Source: CAYJAD01 sp964368075
GTDB taxonomy: Bacteria > Desulfobacterota > Desulfovibrionia > Desulfovibrionales > Desulfovibrionaceae
Assembly: GCA_964368075.1 (NCBI GenBank)
Contig: CAYJAD010000017.1
Coordinates: forward strand, 1 to 37,952
DNA: 37,952 nt
Reading direction: 5' to 3'
Part shown: piece by piece, positions 14,571 through 23,206 of the stretch
Layout: the number at the start of each line of letters is the position of its first letter
Position numbering within the stretch: position 1 is the first letter of the stretch
The notes under the pieces: model-generated
Told to the model about the DNA's origin: nothing
The model's database searches: none
Seen by the model: the letters and a program-made list of their open reading frames with translations, nothing else
Made by a program: the position numbers and the translations under genes

Positions 14571-15812
14571 ATGCACCGCTCAATTTATATTCTCTGGGAT
14601 GCGTCACACATTTGGGGGCTCATGGCCCTACACACCCTCCAAGGAATGGGCGTGCCGCATCGTATTATTACCTGCAATGAAATAACCCACGGCGCTCTTT
14701 CTGGCAAGCCAACACTTTTACTGGTACCCGGTGGCACAGCAAGTCTAAAATTTCAAGCCCTTGGAAAAAAAGGGGTGGCTGCCATTCAAGAATATGTAGC
14801 GCAAGGGGGCAACTATCTAGGTTTTTGTGGTGGAGCCGGCCTTGGTCTTTCGCACGGCCATGGCTTACAGCTGTGCCCGTGGAAGCGCGCAAGCTATACA
14901 GACAGAATTCAACATCTTGTTTCAGGGCATGTGATCTCGCAACTCACGCAACACCCGCTTAGCCCTAAACTAGAAAGTATTGCCTTGCCCATTTGGTGGC
15001 CAGCACGTTTTGCACCAGAAAGCTGTGATGATGTAACCGTACTTGCGCACTACTCAGCCCCTGGGCATGATTTTTATTTTGCCGATATAGACTTACAAGC
15101 CTTGCCCCATGGCACCTTAGAACAATGGCAAGACATGTATGGCATAGATATGGGCGCCGCCTTTTTAAAAGAAAAGCCTTGTGTGATTACAGGAAATTAC
15201 GGAAAAGGACGTTATGTACTTTCGTATTCACATTTGGAAACGCCCTCTTCGCCTCAAGCCAATGCTTGGCTAGCAGACCTCTTGCAAGAGCTTGGCGGCG
15301 TAACTCCAACGCAGAATATGAGTCCGCCTTGGGATGTGGAAAAAATTCCCGACGCATGGGCACACACAGCACAAACAAAACTTCTTTTTGAAGCAAGAGA
15401 TGGCCTGCGTAAGCTTTTGCATTTGGGCAAAAAACATCACCTTCTTTTTCGCCGTACGCCTTGGCTTTATGGCTGGCGCACAGGTATTCCCGGTGGTGCG
15501 TTAAATAATCTTTACACGGCATTGTGTACTATTTTGGGCTGTGTTCCCACCGCGCAAGCCTTGGAATATTGGCAAGAGGTGCACAGTGATATGCAGCTTA
15601 TTTTACCTATTTTTTTACAAGGCGTAGAAAATTATTTACTGGCAGAACGCCTTGCCACCACTTTGGCTGTACCCATGCCACAAGTCATGGATAGACGGTA
15701 CTTACATGACCAGCAAAAAATTCTTTTTGGCACTGTTATGCATAGCAATGGCGCCATGAAAGAATTGCTTACTATTGCAGATACACTTCTTTTATTGCTT
15801 ATGAAGAAATAA
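14571..15812 (+). CDS. BPL_N-domain (glutamine amidotransferase-like) protein
   Basis: The N-terminal 230 residues resemble the BPL_N domain, a class I glutamine amidotransferase-like fold first seen at the N-terminus of fungal biotin-protein ligases. Visible landmarks are IYILWDASHIWGLMALHTLQ, LLLVPGGTASLKFQALGKKG, and the nucleophile elbow GNYLGFCGGAGLGLS with Cys86; HL at ETPSS near the C-terminal end of this domain may supply the catalytic histidine. The last 180 residues are a mainly helical unknown domain with no motif I recognise. No biotin ligase catalytic domain is present, so a free-standing regulatory or amidase-like role is possible. CAGGAGA precedes the ATG by about nine bases. 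It diverges from valS and converges on a secreted-protein gene. Substrate unknown. Confidence 0.85.
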   Translation: MHRSIYILWDASHIWGLMALHTLQGMGVPHRIITCNEITHGALSGKPTLLLVPGGTASLKFQALGKKGVAAIQEYVAQGGNYLGFCGGAGLGLSHGHGLQLCPWKRASYTDRIQHLVSGHVISQLTQHPLSPKLESIALPIWWPARFAPESCDDVTVLAHYSAPGHDFYFADIDLQALPHGTLEQWQDMYGIDMGAAFLKEKPCVITGNYGKGRYVLSYSHLETPSSPQANAWLADLLQELGGVTPTQNMSPPWDVEKIPDAWAHTAQTKLLFEARDGLRKLLHLGKKHHLLFRRTPWLYGWRTGIPGGALNNLYTALCTILGCVPTAQALEYWQEVHSDMQLILPIFLQGVENYLLAERLATTLAVPMPQVMDRRYLHDQQKILFGTVMHSNGAMKELLTIADTLLLLLMKK

Positions 15813-15874
15813 TGAAACTTTTAGCGCGTTGAAAAACATTATAATTAAAGCGTTTTGAGGGGATGGGGAAAGAA

Positions 15875-15936
15875 GAGGGAAGGAGAACTTTTGGGCTTTG
15901 GCACTTGTTTCTTTAAGGGAAGGTTCCCCTCCCCCT
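15875..15936. repeat. GC-rich palindrome (copy 2, imperfect)
   Basis: A left arm GAGGGAAGGAGAAC (15875-15888) pairs imperfectly with the right arm GTTCCCCTCCCCCT (15923-15936). The 34-base centre is pyrimidine and T rich. It sits between the convergent stops of the BPL_N-domain gene and the secreted-protein gene, the same position as copy 1. It is a weaker match to the perfect copies. Confidence 0.5.
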
Positions 15937-15956
15937 AAAAAAAACTTATGATTCCT

Positions 15957-16625
15957 CTATTCTAAAGAACCAGCATACATTTTCCAATTGTCTGCTGCTA
16001 CATCAAGCACATATACTTGCCCCTTAGGGCAAACAGCGACATGATGTAATGTAACAAAGCGCTCGGGGGTATTGTTCCCTATGGAAAAAGTCGTGCATAT
16101 AATTCCTTTAACATTTTCCTTGCCTGTTTCTCTGAAAGCCATTCCTTCCATATGCTTTCCTGCAACCTTCATCAGATGTTCACCGGCATCTTTCACTGCA
16201 ATAGCTTTGGGTCTTTGTGTATCAAAAGGGGCTTTTTCTAATAAAAGAAAGGGCACTTTAGGCATAGCGGCTACTATGGTCACATCTAGCTTACGTAGGT
16301 TATTATCTCCTACTATCAACGTACCGCCAAGTAAGCCATCTTTAGAAAAATTCAGCGCGACAGCGTCATCTTTTAGCAAATCTTTTCCCGTATTAGGGCT
16401 TACGGTGCCTGTAAATAGATGTTCTTTAGCAGCATTGTATACGTAAATAGTGCCGCCATCATCAGCAACTATTTCTAGATAATGATGCGGAATGCCTACA
16501 GGGGTTTCAATTTCCCACCAGCCCACATATTTTTGTATGTCCATGTCTGCAGCTAGACTTACGTGCAGTGTAGACAAGCACAAAACACTAGCCAAAAGCC
16601 ATGCCAAAAAAGGAGCTTTTTTCAT
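15957..16625 (-). CDS. Secreted (periplasmic) hypothetical protein
   Basis: I do not recognise the family. Translation most likely starts at the ATG at 16625, preceded by AGGAAGG at a good distance; a longer frame to 16688 lacks a ribosome binding site. The 222-residue product begins with a typical signal peptide (MKKAPFLAWLLASVLCLSTL then HVSLAADMD, cleavage likely after LAA). The mature part starts with a small domain around YVGWWEIETPVG that looks beta-rich (IYVYNAAKEHLFTGTVSP), then a second half with a single cysteine pair candidate (ICTTF and AVCPKG). A YVGxWxxxxP opening recalls lipocalin-like or META-type beta-barrels, which is only a visual impression. It lies 83 bases downstream of the RTX gene on the same strand and might share its transcript. 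Confidence 0.82.
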   Translation of the reverse strand: MKKAPFLAWLLASVLCLSTLHVSLAADMDIQKYVGWWEIETPVGIPHHYLEIVADDGGTIYVYNAAKEHLFTGTVSPNTGKDLLKDDAVALNFSKDGLLGGTLIVGDNNLRKLDVTIVAAMPKVPFLLLEKAPFDTQRPKAIAVKDAGEHLMKVAGKHMEGMAFRETGKENVKGIICTTFSIGNNTPERFVTLHHVAVCPKGQVYVLDVAADNWKMYAGSLE

Positions 16626-16708
16626 AAATAATTCCTTCCTCTGAGATTTACAAGATTTATGCAGAATGCATTGTGCAGAATTTTTCACCCATAGGATGAA
16701 GTGAAAGA

Positions 16709-17671
16709 CTAGGGATTTTGAAGATATAAAGTATTTATCAAGATAGTAAGTTCATCAGCACCTACATGCTTTGTGAACTCTCTATACATGCCCTGTGGGC
16801 TGTTAATAATTTCTGTAGCAGCTTTCCACCCGTGCAATTCATATTTATCATTTTCATCTATATCTATAATCTTTAGCCGCGCCAATACATCACTCACGCT
16901 CTCTCTATCTACATGCCCTATAATAATCATTTCAGTATTGCTCATGCTACCGGACATAAGCAAAGATTTTACCGTATGAGCATGGGCATTAAAAAGCAAT
17001 ATATCCATGCCTACGCCGCCATCTATATCTACTAAAATATCTTGAATAGTAATTTTTTTTAAGGCGTCAACATCTACTTGCAAAAGATCATTGCCGGCGC
17101 CACCTTGCAAGCTTTTGTCGTGCATATCGCCCAAGAGAAAATCATGGCCTGCATCACCGCGCAAAATATCGCGCCCAGCACCACCGCGCAATATATCGTC
17201 ACCATCTCCACCTTCTAAGATATCTATACCTGGCCCGCCATATAATTTGTCGTTGCCCGCATTACCATAGAGCGTATCATCACCCGAAGCACCGTAGATT
17301 TTATCGTGGCCTTCATCGCCATGCAGTATATCCTTACCGTGGCCGCCATCCATAATATCATTACCGGGGCCACCATGCAGTATATCGTCCCCATGGTCGC
17401 CATATAAAATATCATCCCCCGTGCCACCATAAAGCGTATCATTACCGCTTTCGCCATCCAAAATATCATCGCCAGCACCACCATGCAAAACATCATGGCC
17501 TCTGCCCCCAAAAAAGGTATCGTTTTTATCTGTGCCTTCGAAAATATCGTTTTTATTGGAGCCAAAAAGTAAACTGGGTTCAAAATCGTCTATGCTATCA
17601 TCGCCCAAGACTGTGGTGGGCTTTACAGGGGTGATAAAGTCTTCTTTTTGAGTAACATTATCCTTGGCCAT
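16709..17671 (-). CDS. RTX-type calcium-binding repeat protein, predicted type I secreted
   Basis: Residues about 36-200 consist of some 18 tandem nonapeptides of the RTX/hemolysin calcium-binding type (consensus GGxGxDxLx), for example GGAGDDILD, GGTGDDILY and GGPGNDIMD. These fold as a calcium beta-roll outside the cell. The first 30 residues are polar and contain no Sec signal, as in type I substrates. The C-terminal 120 residues are non-repetitive and end in a hydrophobic stretch (ELTILINTLYLQNP), suitable for a type I secretion signal. No hydrolase or adhesin domain is seen, and no ABC/MFP transporter genes lie near. GAGGA six bases before the ATG supports the start. It could be a surface-layer or biofilm protein; that is inference. 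The 27-base periodicity seen in the DNA is coding. Confidence 0.92.
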   Translation of the reverse strand: MAKDNVTQKEDFITPVKPTTVLGDDSIDDFEPSLLFGSNKNDIFEGTDKNDTFFGGRGHDVLHGGAGDDILDGESGNDTLYGGTGDDILYGDHGDDILHGGPGNDIMDGGHGKDILHGDEGHDKIYGASGDDTLYGNAGNDKLYGGPGIDILEGGDGDDILRGGAGRDILRGDAGHDFLLGDMHDKSLQGGAGNDLLQVDVDALKKITIQDILVDIDGGVGMDILLFNAHAHTVKSLLMSGSMSNTEMIIIGHVDRESVSDVLARLKIIDIDENDKYELHGWKAATEIINSPQGMYREFTKHVGADELTILINTLYLQNP

Positions 17672-17926
17672 ATACTATCCTCTATACTGCTAAAGGCTAA
17701 AAAATAATCCATTCAAACAAAGCACATCCATGTTTATTTTTGTGCTTTTTGTACTGCATATATTTTTTTATGTAAGCTATATTATATTCAAATTTTTTGT
17801 GAAAAATAATTGTGCAGAGCTCTTAACAAAGGATTGCTACTATAAAGGAAATAAAAACATAGTGAAGAAGCATACAATACAGATTTTTTCACGATGAATT
17901 TCTAGAGCATGAAGAAGCAAAGACTG

Positions 17927-18361
17927 TTATAAGTGAATTTCCTGAACTTCTCTTTGCATAACTTGTAAAGGGCATGTTTTTGTGCATAGTCCACAACCGA
18001 CACAATGCTCTGGAGTAAAGTCTACCAATCGCGACTGCACATTAACCTGCAATGCTGTGGTAGGACACAAAGCTGTACAAAAGCCACAATGAATACAGCG
18101 TTCTTCATTGCGACAAACATGCAAGGCCACGCCAAGTACTTTAACGCCCTCTTCTTTTAAATATTCCACACCTGCTTTAATATCTTCTTTATTTCCAATA
18201 AGCTCCAAATGCATATTCCCTTCTTTACGAGGGCTAATTTGAGCTTTTAAGATATTAAAAACTAAGTGATATTTGGTGACTAATTGGCATACGATGGGAC
18301 TGTTTGAGATATCAGAAGTAAAAGCCAAGCGCACTTCTTGACGGTGTTGAGAAGATGTCAT
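17927..18361 (-). CDS. NIL-domain 2[4Fe-4S] ferredoxin
   Basis: The 144-residue product joins an N-terminal NIL domain (about residues 8-80, with the name-giving FNILKAQISPRK) to a bacterial-type dicluster ferredoxin. The iron-sulfur motifs are CIHCGFCTALCP (residues about 89-100) and CVGCGLCTKTCP, each the C-x2-C-x2-C-x3-C/P pattern that binds a 4Fe-4S cluster. NIL domains occur at the C-terminus of methionine ABC importer ATPases, and NIL-ferredoxins occur in anaerobes and methanogens where they have been linked to sulfur or homocysteine metabolism. That link is from family knowledge; there is no methionine gene here to support it. The ATG overlaps a weak ribosome binding region. It appears to be a single-gene unit. 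Confidence 0.92.
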   Translation of the reverse strand: MTSSQHRQEVRLAFTSDISNSPIVCQLVTKYHLVFNILKAQISPRKEGNMHLELIGNKEDIKAGVEYLKEEGVKVLGVALHVCRNEERCIHCGFCTALCPTTALQVNVQSRLVDFTPEHCVGCGLCTKTCPLQVMQREVQEIHL

Positions 18362-18470
18362 GGTGTCATATTCCTATAGATATTTTATGCAAAAGCCTTG
18401 CCCCATACATGCGGCATGGAAGAGCAAGACTGTAAAGCAAAATTTTATAATTTTTTTGCACAATGAAGGC

Positions 18471-18507
18471 TACATTGCTGAAAGCAGATGCTACTCTCAG
18501 CAATGTA
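18471..18507. terminator. Inverted repeat at the 3' end of the cpoB-like gene
   Basis: TACATTGCTGA (18471-18481) pairs perfectly with TCAGCAATGTA (18497-18507), an 11-bp stem with a 15-base loop. It lies 13 bases beyond the stop of the minus-strand lipoprotein gene. The distal side on that strand is not T-rich immediately, though A/T-rich sequence follows after about 15 bases, so termination may be Rho-assisted. Confidence 0.5.
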
Positions 18508-18520
18508 ACTTTAAAATGTA

Positions 18521-19309
18521 TTATTTATTGGTTGCCAAGAAAGCTTTCGCTCTGCTAGCTTCAGCCGATGTGGGGTATTTTTTCATAAGCTCTTGCATAC
18601 GGGCTGTGGCAGCAGCTTTTTGCCCTAATTTGCTAAAGCTTATGGCTTGTTTTAAATACGCAGAAGCAGCGCGAGGGCTTCTAGAATACCCTGTAATTAC
18701 CTTATCATAAGCTACAGCAGCTTCATTAAATTTATTTAATTGGAAGTTAGATTCGCCAATATAATACCATGCATTGCCCACTTGACCATTGCTGGGGTAT
18801 TTGCGTGTAAAATCTACAAAGGCGGCTTGAGCGCCAGTATAGTTACGTGCGTTAAAGGCAGCTACACCTTGGTTATATAATTGTGCGGCAGGGTCGGTGC
18901 TTTGTGGTGGTGCCGTTCTTGGAGCAGGAGGCGTTGGCGCTACGCCTAAAGCAGGCGCAGAGGCCAAGGGAGCACCGCCAATGGGGGCGTCCAAATTAAA
19001 ATCTAAGCTTAATTTGCTTTCCACTTGACGCAATGCAGCATTATGCTTGTTGAGTTTGTCCATAACACCACGTGTGCCACCGGCGGCATTGAGTTCTGCC
19101 ATTTGCGCACGTAAGACATTCAATTCTTTACGCATACTTTGTGTTTGCGCCCAAGAATCAGCCAATTGTGCCTGTGATGCATTCAATTGCTGATCTGCTC
19201 TAGATTGACGAGCTTGCATGGCATCATAATCTGAGCGAGTAGTACAAGCACCCATAAAAAGAAGTAAGCAACTTCCTAGAACAACGCTACGTTTCATACC
19301 TTTTTGCAT
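18521..19309 (-). CDS. CpoB/YbgF-like Tol-Pal-associated TPR lipoprotein
   Basis: The protein starts with a lipoprotein signal (SVVLGSCLLLFMGAC, Cys about residue 22, with a Met at -3 of the lipobox), followed by a coiled-coil segment (residues 30-85, rich in Gln, Ala and Arg) and a proline-rich linker. The C-terminal 125 residues are three TPR units of the YbgF/CpoB type: DPAAQLYNQGVAAFNARNYT, FVDFTRKYPSNGQVGNAWYY, then IGESNFQLNKFNEAAVAYDK and a final KKYPTSAEASRAKAFL. In E. coli CpoB coordinates peptidoglycan synthesis with outer-membrane constriction. No tol or pal gene is adjacent. GAGGTG lies about six bases before the ATG at 19309; an ATG four codons later is too near the next purine run. 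It is a lipoprotein here whereas E. coli CpoB is periplasmic and soluble. Confidence 0.88.
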   Translation of the reverse strand: MQKGMKRSVVLGSCLLLFMGACTTRSDYDAMQARQSRADQQLNASQAQLADSWAQTQSMRKELNVLRAQMAELNAAGGTRGVMDKLNKHNAALRQVESKLSLDFNLDAPIGGAPLASAPALGVAPTPPAPRTAPPQSTDPAAQLYNQGVAAFNARNYTGAQAAFVDFTRKYPSNGQVGNAWYYIGESNFQLNKFNEAAVAYDKVITGYSRSPRAASAYLKQAISFSKLGQKAAATARMQELMKKYPTSAEASRAKAFLATNK

Positions 19310-19362
19310 TTTTCACCTCTCAAAACAAAACTTTTTTATAATAAGTAAGCCTAGCTTTCAGC

Positions 19363-19590
19363 TCACTCATTGGTACAACTATTCTCATTTTCTGGCAATG
19401 GACTTTTATGAGCTTTTTTTCTGCCCACCAAAAGATATATTATGCCACCAATAACGGGCACAAATACTGCCAATAAAAACCATAATGATTTTTCTTGCTC
19501 TGTGGCAAAATAGTGATTTCGCACATGCCAAATGGAATAGAGGTTAGGTAACATGGGCACCAAAAGTATAAGAAAATGCCACCATTCCAT
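19363..19590 (-). CDS. PLDc_N-type small two-helix membrane protein
   Basis: This 75-residue protein has two transmembrane helices (WWHFLILLVPMLPNLYSIWH and LWFLLAVFVPVIGGIIYLLV) separated by a short charged loop, followed by a basic and polar tail. The pattern W-x-L/I...P-x-x-G-x-I-x-Y matches the phospholipase D-nuclease N-terminal (PLDc_N) family of stand-alone small membrane proteins of unknown role. Its ATG is three bases after the lspA stop and its GGAG lies in the lspA end, a strong sign of translational coupling. It is the last gene of the ileS-lspA run. Confidence 0.85.
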   Translation of the reverse strand: MEWWHFLILLVPMLPNLYSIWHVRNHYFATEQEKSLWFLLAVFVPVIGGIIYLLVGRKKAHKSPLPENENSCTNE

Positions 19591-19593
19591 AAA

Positions 19594-20088
19594 TTACTCC
19601 ATTCCTTGTATCATTTTTTTCTTTCGTTCCATCATATACATACTCACAATGGTCAGCATGGCTCCAAGACAAATGGCAATATCTGCCACATTAAAAGCCG
19701 GCCAATGCCAAGAACCCGCGTAAAAATCTAAAAAATCTACCACTGCTCGAAAGCGAATGCGATCTATGAGATTTCCTAGAGCGCCACCAAGTACTAAACC
19801 CAAGGCCGTAAAAAGCAACACACAATATTCTGCGGTACGCACCAAGTAGTAAATGGCTACAACGGCAATGCAAGTGGCCACCAAAAAAAGCCAGAACTGC
19901 CACTCAATATCAGAACGATTCAAAAAACCAAAGGCTGCGCCACGATTATATATATGAATAATATTAAAGAAACCGTCCAAAACTGTTATGGTTTCTTGTT
20001 GCGACACTTTTTGTACCACCAAATACTTGGTAAGCTGGTCAAGAAAAATGACCACTGCCGCCACCCCTGCAAGAATTTTATAGCGCAT
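19594..20088 (-). CDS. lspA: Lipoprotein signal peptidase (signal peptidase II)
   Basis: LspA cleaves the signal peptide of diacylated prolipoproteins in the inner membrane. The 164-residue protein has four membrane helices and the family motifs: FLDQLTKYLV near the N-terminus, NRGAAFGFL, LGNLIDRIRF with catalytic Asp109, VVDFLDFY, and AFNVADIAI with catalytic Asp136. It starts two bases beyond the end of ileS, the common ileS-lspA arrangement, and is coupled to the PLDc_N gene downstream. Its substrates in this window include the BamD and CpoB-like lipoproteins and the sensor-like lipoprotein at 33490. Confidence 0.97.
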   Translation of the reverse strand: MRYKILAGVAAVVIFLDQLTKYLVVQKVSQQETITVLDGFFNIIHIYNRGAAFGFLNRSDIEWQFWLFLVATCIAVVAIYYLVRTAEYCVLLFTALGLVLGGALGNLIDRIRFRAVVDFLDFYAGSWHWPAFNVADIAICLGAMLTIVSMYMMERKKKMIQGME

Positions 20089-20090
20089 GC

Positions 20091-22922
20091 TTAGCCTACC
20101 AAAACCTTAGTGCAACGAGGGCATAAAGTGGCGTGTTCTGCATGACTGCCCAGCTCCGTACTGTAAATCCAGCAGCGTTCGCATTTTTCGCCATGGGCTT
20201 TTTCTACCATTATGGCCACGCCTTCCACCTCTTCAGAACGATACGCCGTAGCAGGTGCGTCCTTTAAAGGTAAAAGCTCATATTGCGACACAATGGAAAT
20301 GGCACGTAAGTCTGCTTGCAAAGCCTGCAAAGCATCCATTTTTTCCGGTGAAACATATACAGAAACACAAGTATCTAAAGAGTGCCCCACGGTACCATCT
20401 TTTCGCAAAGGCTCAATGGCTCGGGTAATGGCGCCACGCACTTCGAAAAGTGTGGCCCACTGGGCAAGAGTGGCTTCGTCTAAGAAAAAGCCTCGCTTTT
20501 CCAATTCGTCTTGTCCTAAGGCCGGCAAAGCAAATACTGTGGGTACCGTACCCGCGCCATGGCGTAAATCTTCTGGCACATAGTCAAAAACTTCCTCTGC
20601 AGTGAAGCTCATAATGGGAGCCATATCACGCACGAGTAAGGATAAAATATACCATAAGGCAGATTGCGCTGAATGACGCTCCACACTTTGTGCGCCGGAA
20701 GCGTATAGTCTATCTTTTAAAATATCTAAGTACGTGGCAGATAAGTCTGTGGCACATAAATTATGCAAAGTATGAAATACTTTATGAAATTCAAAGTGTG
20801 CATACGCTTCTTGAATACGCACATGTGCCCGCGCCACCACATCTAAAGCATGTCTGTCCAGCGGGTCCATATCTGCCGGATCCATAAGCTGCGCGGTGCT
20901 CAAATCTTTAATATTACCAAGCAAATAGCGGCAAGTATTGCGTAAACGACGATAGGCATCCACCAAACGATTTAAAATTTCATCAGAAATACGAATATCT
21001 TCACGATATTCTACAGATGAAACCCATAAACGAATGATTTCGGCACCAAATTTATCAATCAATTCTTGTGGTGCAATAACATTCCCTATGGACTTGGACA
21101 TCTTGAGCCCCTTGCCATCCACCACATAACCATGGGTAAGCACGGCCTTATAGGGCGGTGTATTGCGCGTAGCCATGGAGGCCAATAAGGAAGAGTGGAA
21201 CCAGCCACGGTGCTGGTCAGAGCCTTCTAAGTATAAATCTGCAGGAAAGCTCGTTTCTTCGCGTTTTTCCAGCACAGCAGTAAAACTGGTGCCGGAATCA
21301 AACCACACATCCAAGATGTCCATCTCTTTTTTCCAATGGGCACCGCCACACTTGGGGCATGTAAGCCCTTCAGGCACGACATCTTCCATGGCACTTTCAT
21401 ACCAATAATCACAACCTGTGGCATGACTGGCAAAACGTTCTGCCATACTGTGCATCCATTCGGCATCGTTCCAAGCTTCGCCGCAAGCTTCGCACAGCAA
21501 GGCTACAATGGGCACACCCCATTGACGCTGACGAGAAATACACCAATCTGGGCGCGCTTCAATCATATTATAAATACGCTCTTCGCCCCATGTGGGAATC
21601 CACTGTACTTTTTCACGAATGGCTTGCAAAGATTTTTGACGCAAAGCATTTTTTTCCATGCCAATAAACCATTGCGTAGTAGCACGAAAAATCACAGGCT
21701 TTTTGCAGCGCCAGCAATGAGGATAGGAGTGCTTGATTTTATCTTTGGCTAAAAGATTACCCACTTCTTCCAATTTTTCTATTACTTGCGGATTAGCCTC
21801 AAAGACGGTACTGCCGGCAAAAAATTCTACACTTTCCAAAAAGCGACCAGCGTCATCTAAAGGCGAATAAATTTCAAGGCCGTATTTTAAGCCCACTTCA
21901 TAGTCTTCGCGCCCATGGCCTGGCGCTGTATGTACGCACCCTGTGCCGGCATCAAGGGTAACATGTTCCCCAAGCACCACTTGCGACGGGCGATTATAAA
22001 AAGGATGCGTCGCTTGTAAACCTTCAAAGGCTTGCCCTTTTGCTGTGGCTACCACGGTATAGTCTTGCCAGCCAAAACTCTCTGCACAGCCCTTTACCAG
22101 CTCTTCGGCCATAATATACTGCGCATTCCCTACGGCCACCAAGGCATAGGTAAATTCCGGATGCAAGCACACGCCCATGTTATCAGGCAAAGTCCATGGA
22201 GTCGTCGTCCAAATAACTATATAATTTTCCTTACCAGCACTTTGCGGAAAAACTTTTTCCAAGCCCTTATCCTGCAAAGGAAAACGCACAAAGATAGACG
22301 GCGAAGTGTGGTCATAATATTCCACCTCTGCCTCAGCAAGAGCTGTATGGCATGAACAGCACCAGTAAATAGGCTTTTTGCTACGGGCTAGATTACCGGT
22401 GGCCGATACATCAGCCAAGGCATGCGCCGTTGCAGATTCATAGGCAGGGTCCATACTCATGTAAGGCTTATCCCATACACCAAAAACACCTAAACGCTTA
22501 AATTCTTTGCGCTGAGTATTTATCCATTTTTCTGCATATTTACGACAGGCCTTACGCACCACATGGGCAGGAAGCTCTTTTTTCTTCTCGCCTAGCTCAT
22601 GCTCTACCTTAAGTTCAATAGGCAAACCGTGACAGTCCCAACCGGGAACATATTTCGCAGCAAAGCCTTGCATATTTTTAGATTTTATAATGATATCTTT
22701 AAGGATTTTATTTAATGCCGTGCCCATGTGTATATGTCCATTGGCATAAGGAGGGCCATCGTGCAAAACATATTGCCCTTGAGAGCCGGAAGCTTCCACC
22801 ATAAGGTCATAGGCTTTCATCTGTTCCCAACGCTTCAGCGCTTCGGGTTCACGTTGTACAAGATTAGCCTTCATGGGAAAACGGGTATCAGGAAGGTTTA
22901 AGGTTTTTTTATAATCGCTCAT
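20091..22922 (-). CDS. ileS: Isoleucyl-tRNA synthetase
   Basis: IleS charges tRNA-Ile and edits valine. The 943-residue class I synthetase shows the signature region PPYANGHIHMGTALNK at residues 57-72, in which the fourth position of HIGH is Thr, a variant common in bacterial IleS. GWDCHGLPIELKVE and the editing domain TTTPWTLPDNMGV follow, then ISRQRQWGVPI, the DVWFDSGTSF block and KMSKS (GLKMSKSIGNVI, about residue 600). The C-terminal zinc finger has four cysteines, KCERCWIY and CPRCTKV. The end is two bases from lspA. Upstream lies a 283-base spacer with a GC-rich palindrome. Nothing suggests the eukaryote-like IleS2 type that resists mupirocin. Confidence 0.97.
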   Translation of the reverse strand: MSDYKKTLNLPDTRFPMKANLVQREPEALKRWEQMKAYDLMVEASGSQGQYVLHDGPPYANGHIHMGTALNKILKDIIIKSKNMQGFAAKYVPGWDCHGLPIELKVEHELGEKKKELPAHVVRKACRKYAEKWINTQRKEFKRLGVFGVWDKPYMSMDPAYESATAHALADVSATGNLARSKKPIYWCCSCHTALAEAEVEYYDHTSPSIFVRFPLQDKGLEKVFPQSAGKENYIVIWTTTPWTLPDNMGVCLHPEFTYALVAVGNAQYIMAEELVKGCAESFGWQDYTVVATAKGQAFEGLQATHPFYNRPSQVVLGEHVTLDAGTGCVHTAPGHGREDYEVGLKYGLEIYSPLDDAGRFLESVEFFAGSTVFEANPQVIEKLEEVGNLLAKDKIKHSYPHCWRCKKPVIFRATTQWFIGMEKNALRQKSLQAIREKVQWIPTWGEERIYNMIEARPDWCISRQRQWGVPIVALLCEACGEAWNDAEWMHSMAERFASHATGCDYWYESAMEDVVPEGLTCPKCGGAHWKKEMDILDVWFDSGTSFTAVLEKREETSFPADLYLEGSDQHRGWFHSSLLASMATRNTPPYKAVLTHGYVVDGKGLKMSKSIGNVIAPQELIDKFGAEIIRLWVSSVEYREDIRISDEILNRLVDAYRRLRNTCRYLLGNIKDLSTAQLMDPADMDPLDRHALDVVARAHVRIQEAYAHFEFHKVFHTLHNLCATDLSATYLDILKDRLYASGAQSVERHSAQSALWYILSLLVRDMAPIMSFTAEEVFDYVPEDLRHGAGTVPTVFALPALGQDELEKRGFFLDEATLAQWATLFEVRGAITRAIEPLRKDGTVGHSLDTCVSVYVSPEKMDALQALQADLRAISIVSQYELLPLKDAPATAYRSEEVEGVAIMVEKAHGEKCERCWIYSTELGSHAEHATLCPRCTKVLVG

Positions 22923-23057
22923 GCACTTTCTCCAAGGGCGGAAATTTTATTTGAATATGTCAAACAGAATTTTGCAACATGGCACAGAACGCCCCAAGCG
23001 TCAAGTTTTACAGCATATCGGGCCATGGAAAAAGAGAAAATGTGCTGAATTCTTTTC

Positions 23058-23111
23058 TTGAGGGTAGAAGGGGATTTTTTGCCAAAACCCCAAAGTCCCC
23101 CTTCCCCCTGA
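23058..23111. repeat. GC-rich palindrome (copy 3, imperfect)
   Basis: A left arm TTGAGGGTAGAAGGGGATTT pairs imperfectly with the right arm AAAGTCCCCCTTCCCCCTGA around a CCAAAACCCC centre. It lies between the 3' end of the minus-strand monooxygenase-like gene and the ileS promoter region, so for the former it is in 3'-end position. Confidence 0.5.
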
Positions 23112-23206
23112 AACTCCCTCCACCCCATAAAAGAGCTTTAATTATAAAGGAAATTACAATATTTTCGACATGTGCAACACATTCTTTCCTGCATTGCTAC
23201 AATCTG

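Noticed and set aside
15187..15522. A 111-codon minus-strand frame inside the BPL_N-domain gene
   Set aside because: It is antisense to a well-supported coding region and has low-complexity composition with no family match.
16960..17560. Regular GC-rich repeats that could be taken for a CRISPR array or tandem DNA repeat
   Set aside because: The 27-base periodicity encodes RTX nonapeptides on the minus strand; there are no constant repeats with unique spacers.
17224..17583. A 119-codon methionine-rich frame overlapping the RTX gene
   Set aside because: It is a frame-shifted shadow of the repeat region and has no ribosome binding site.
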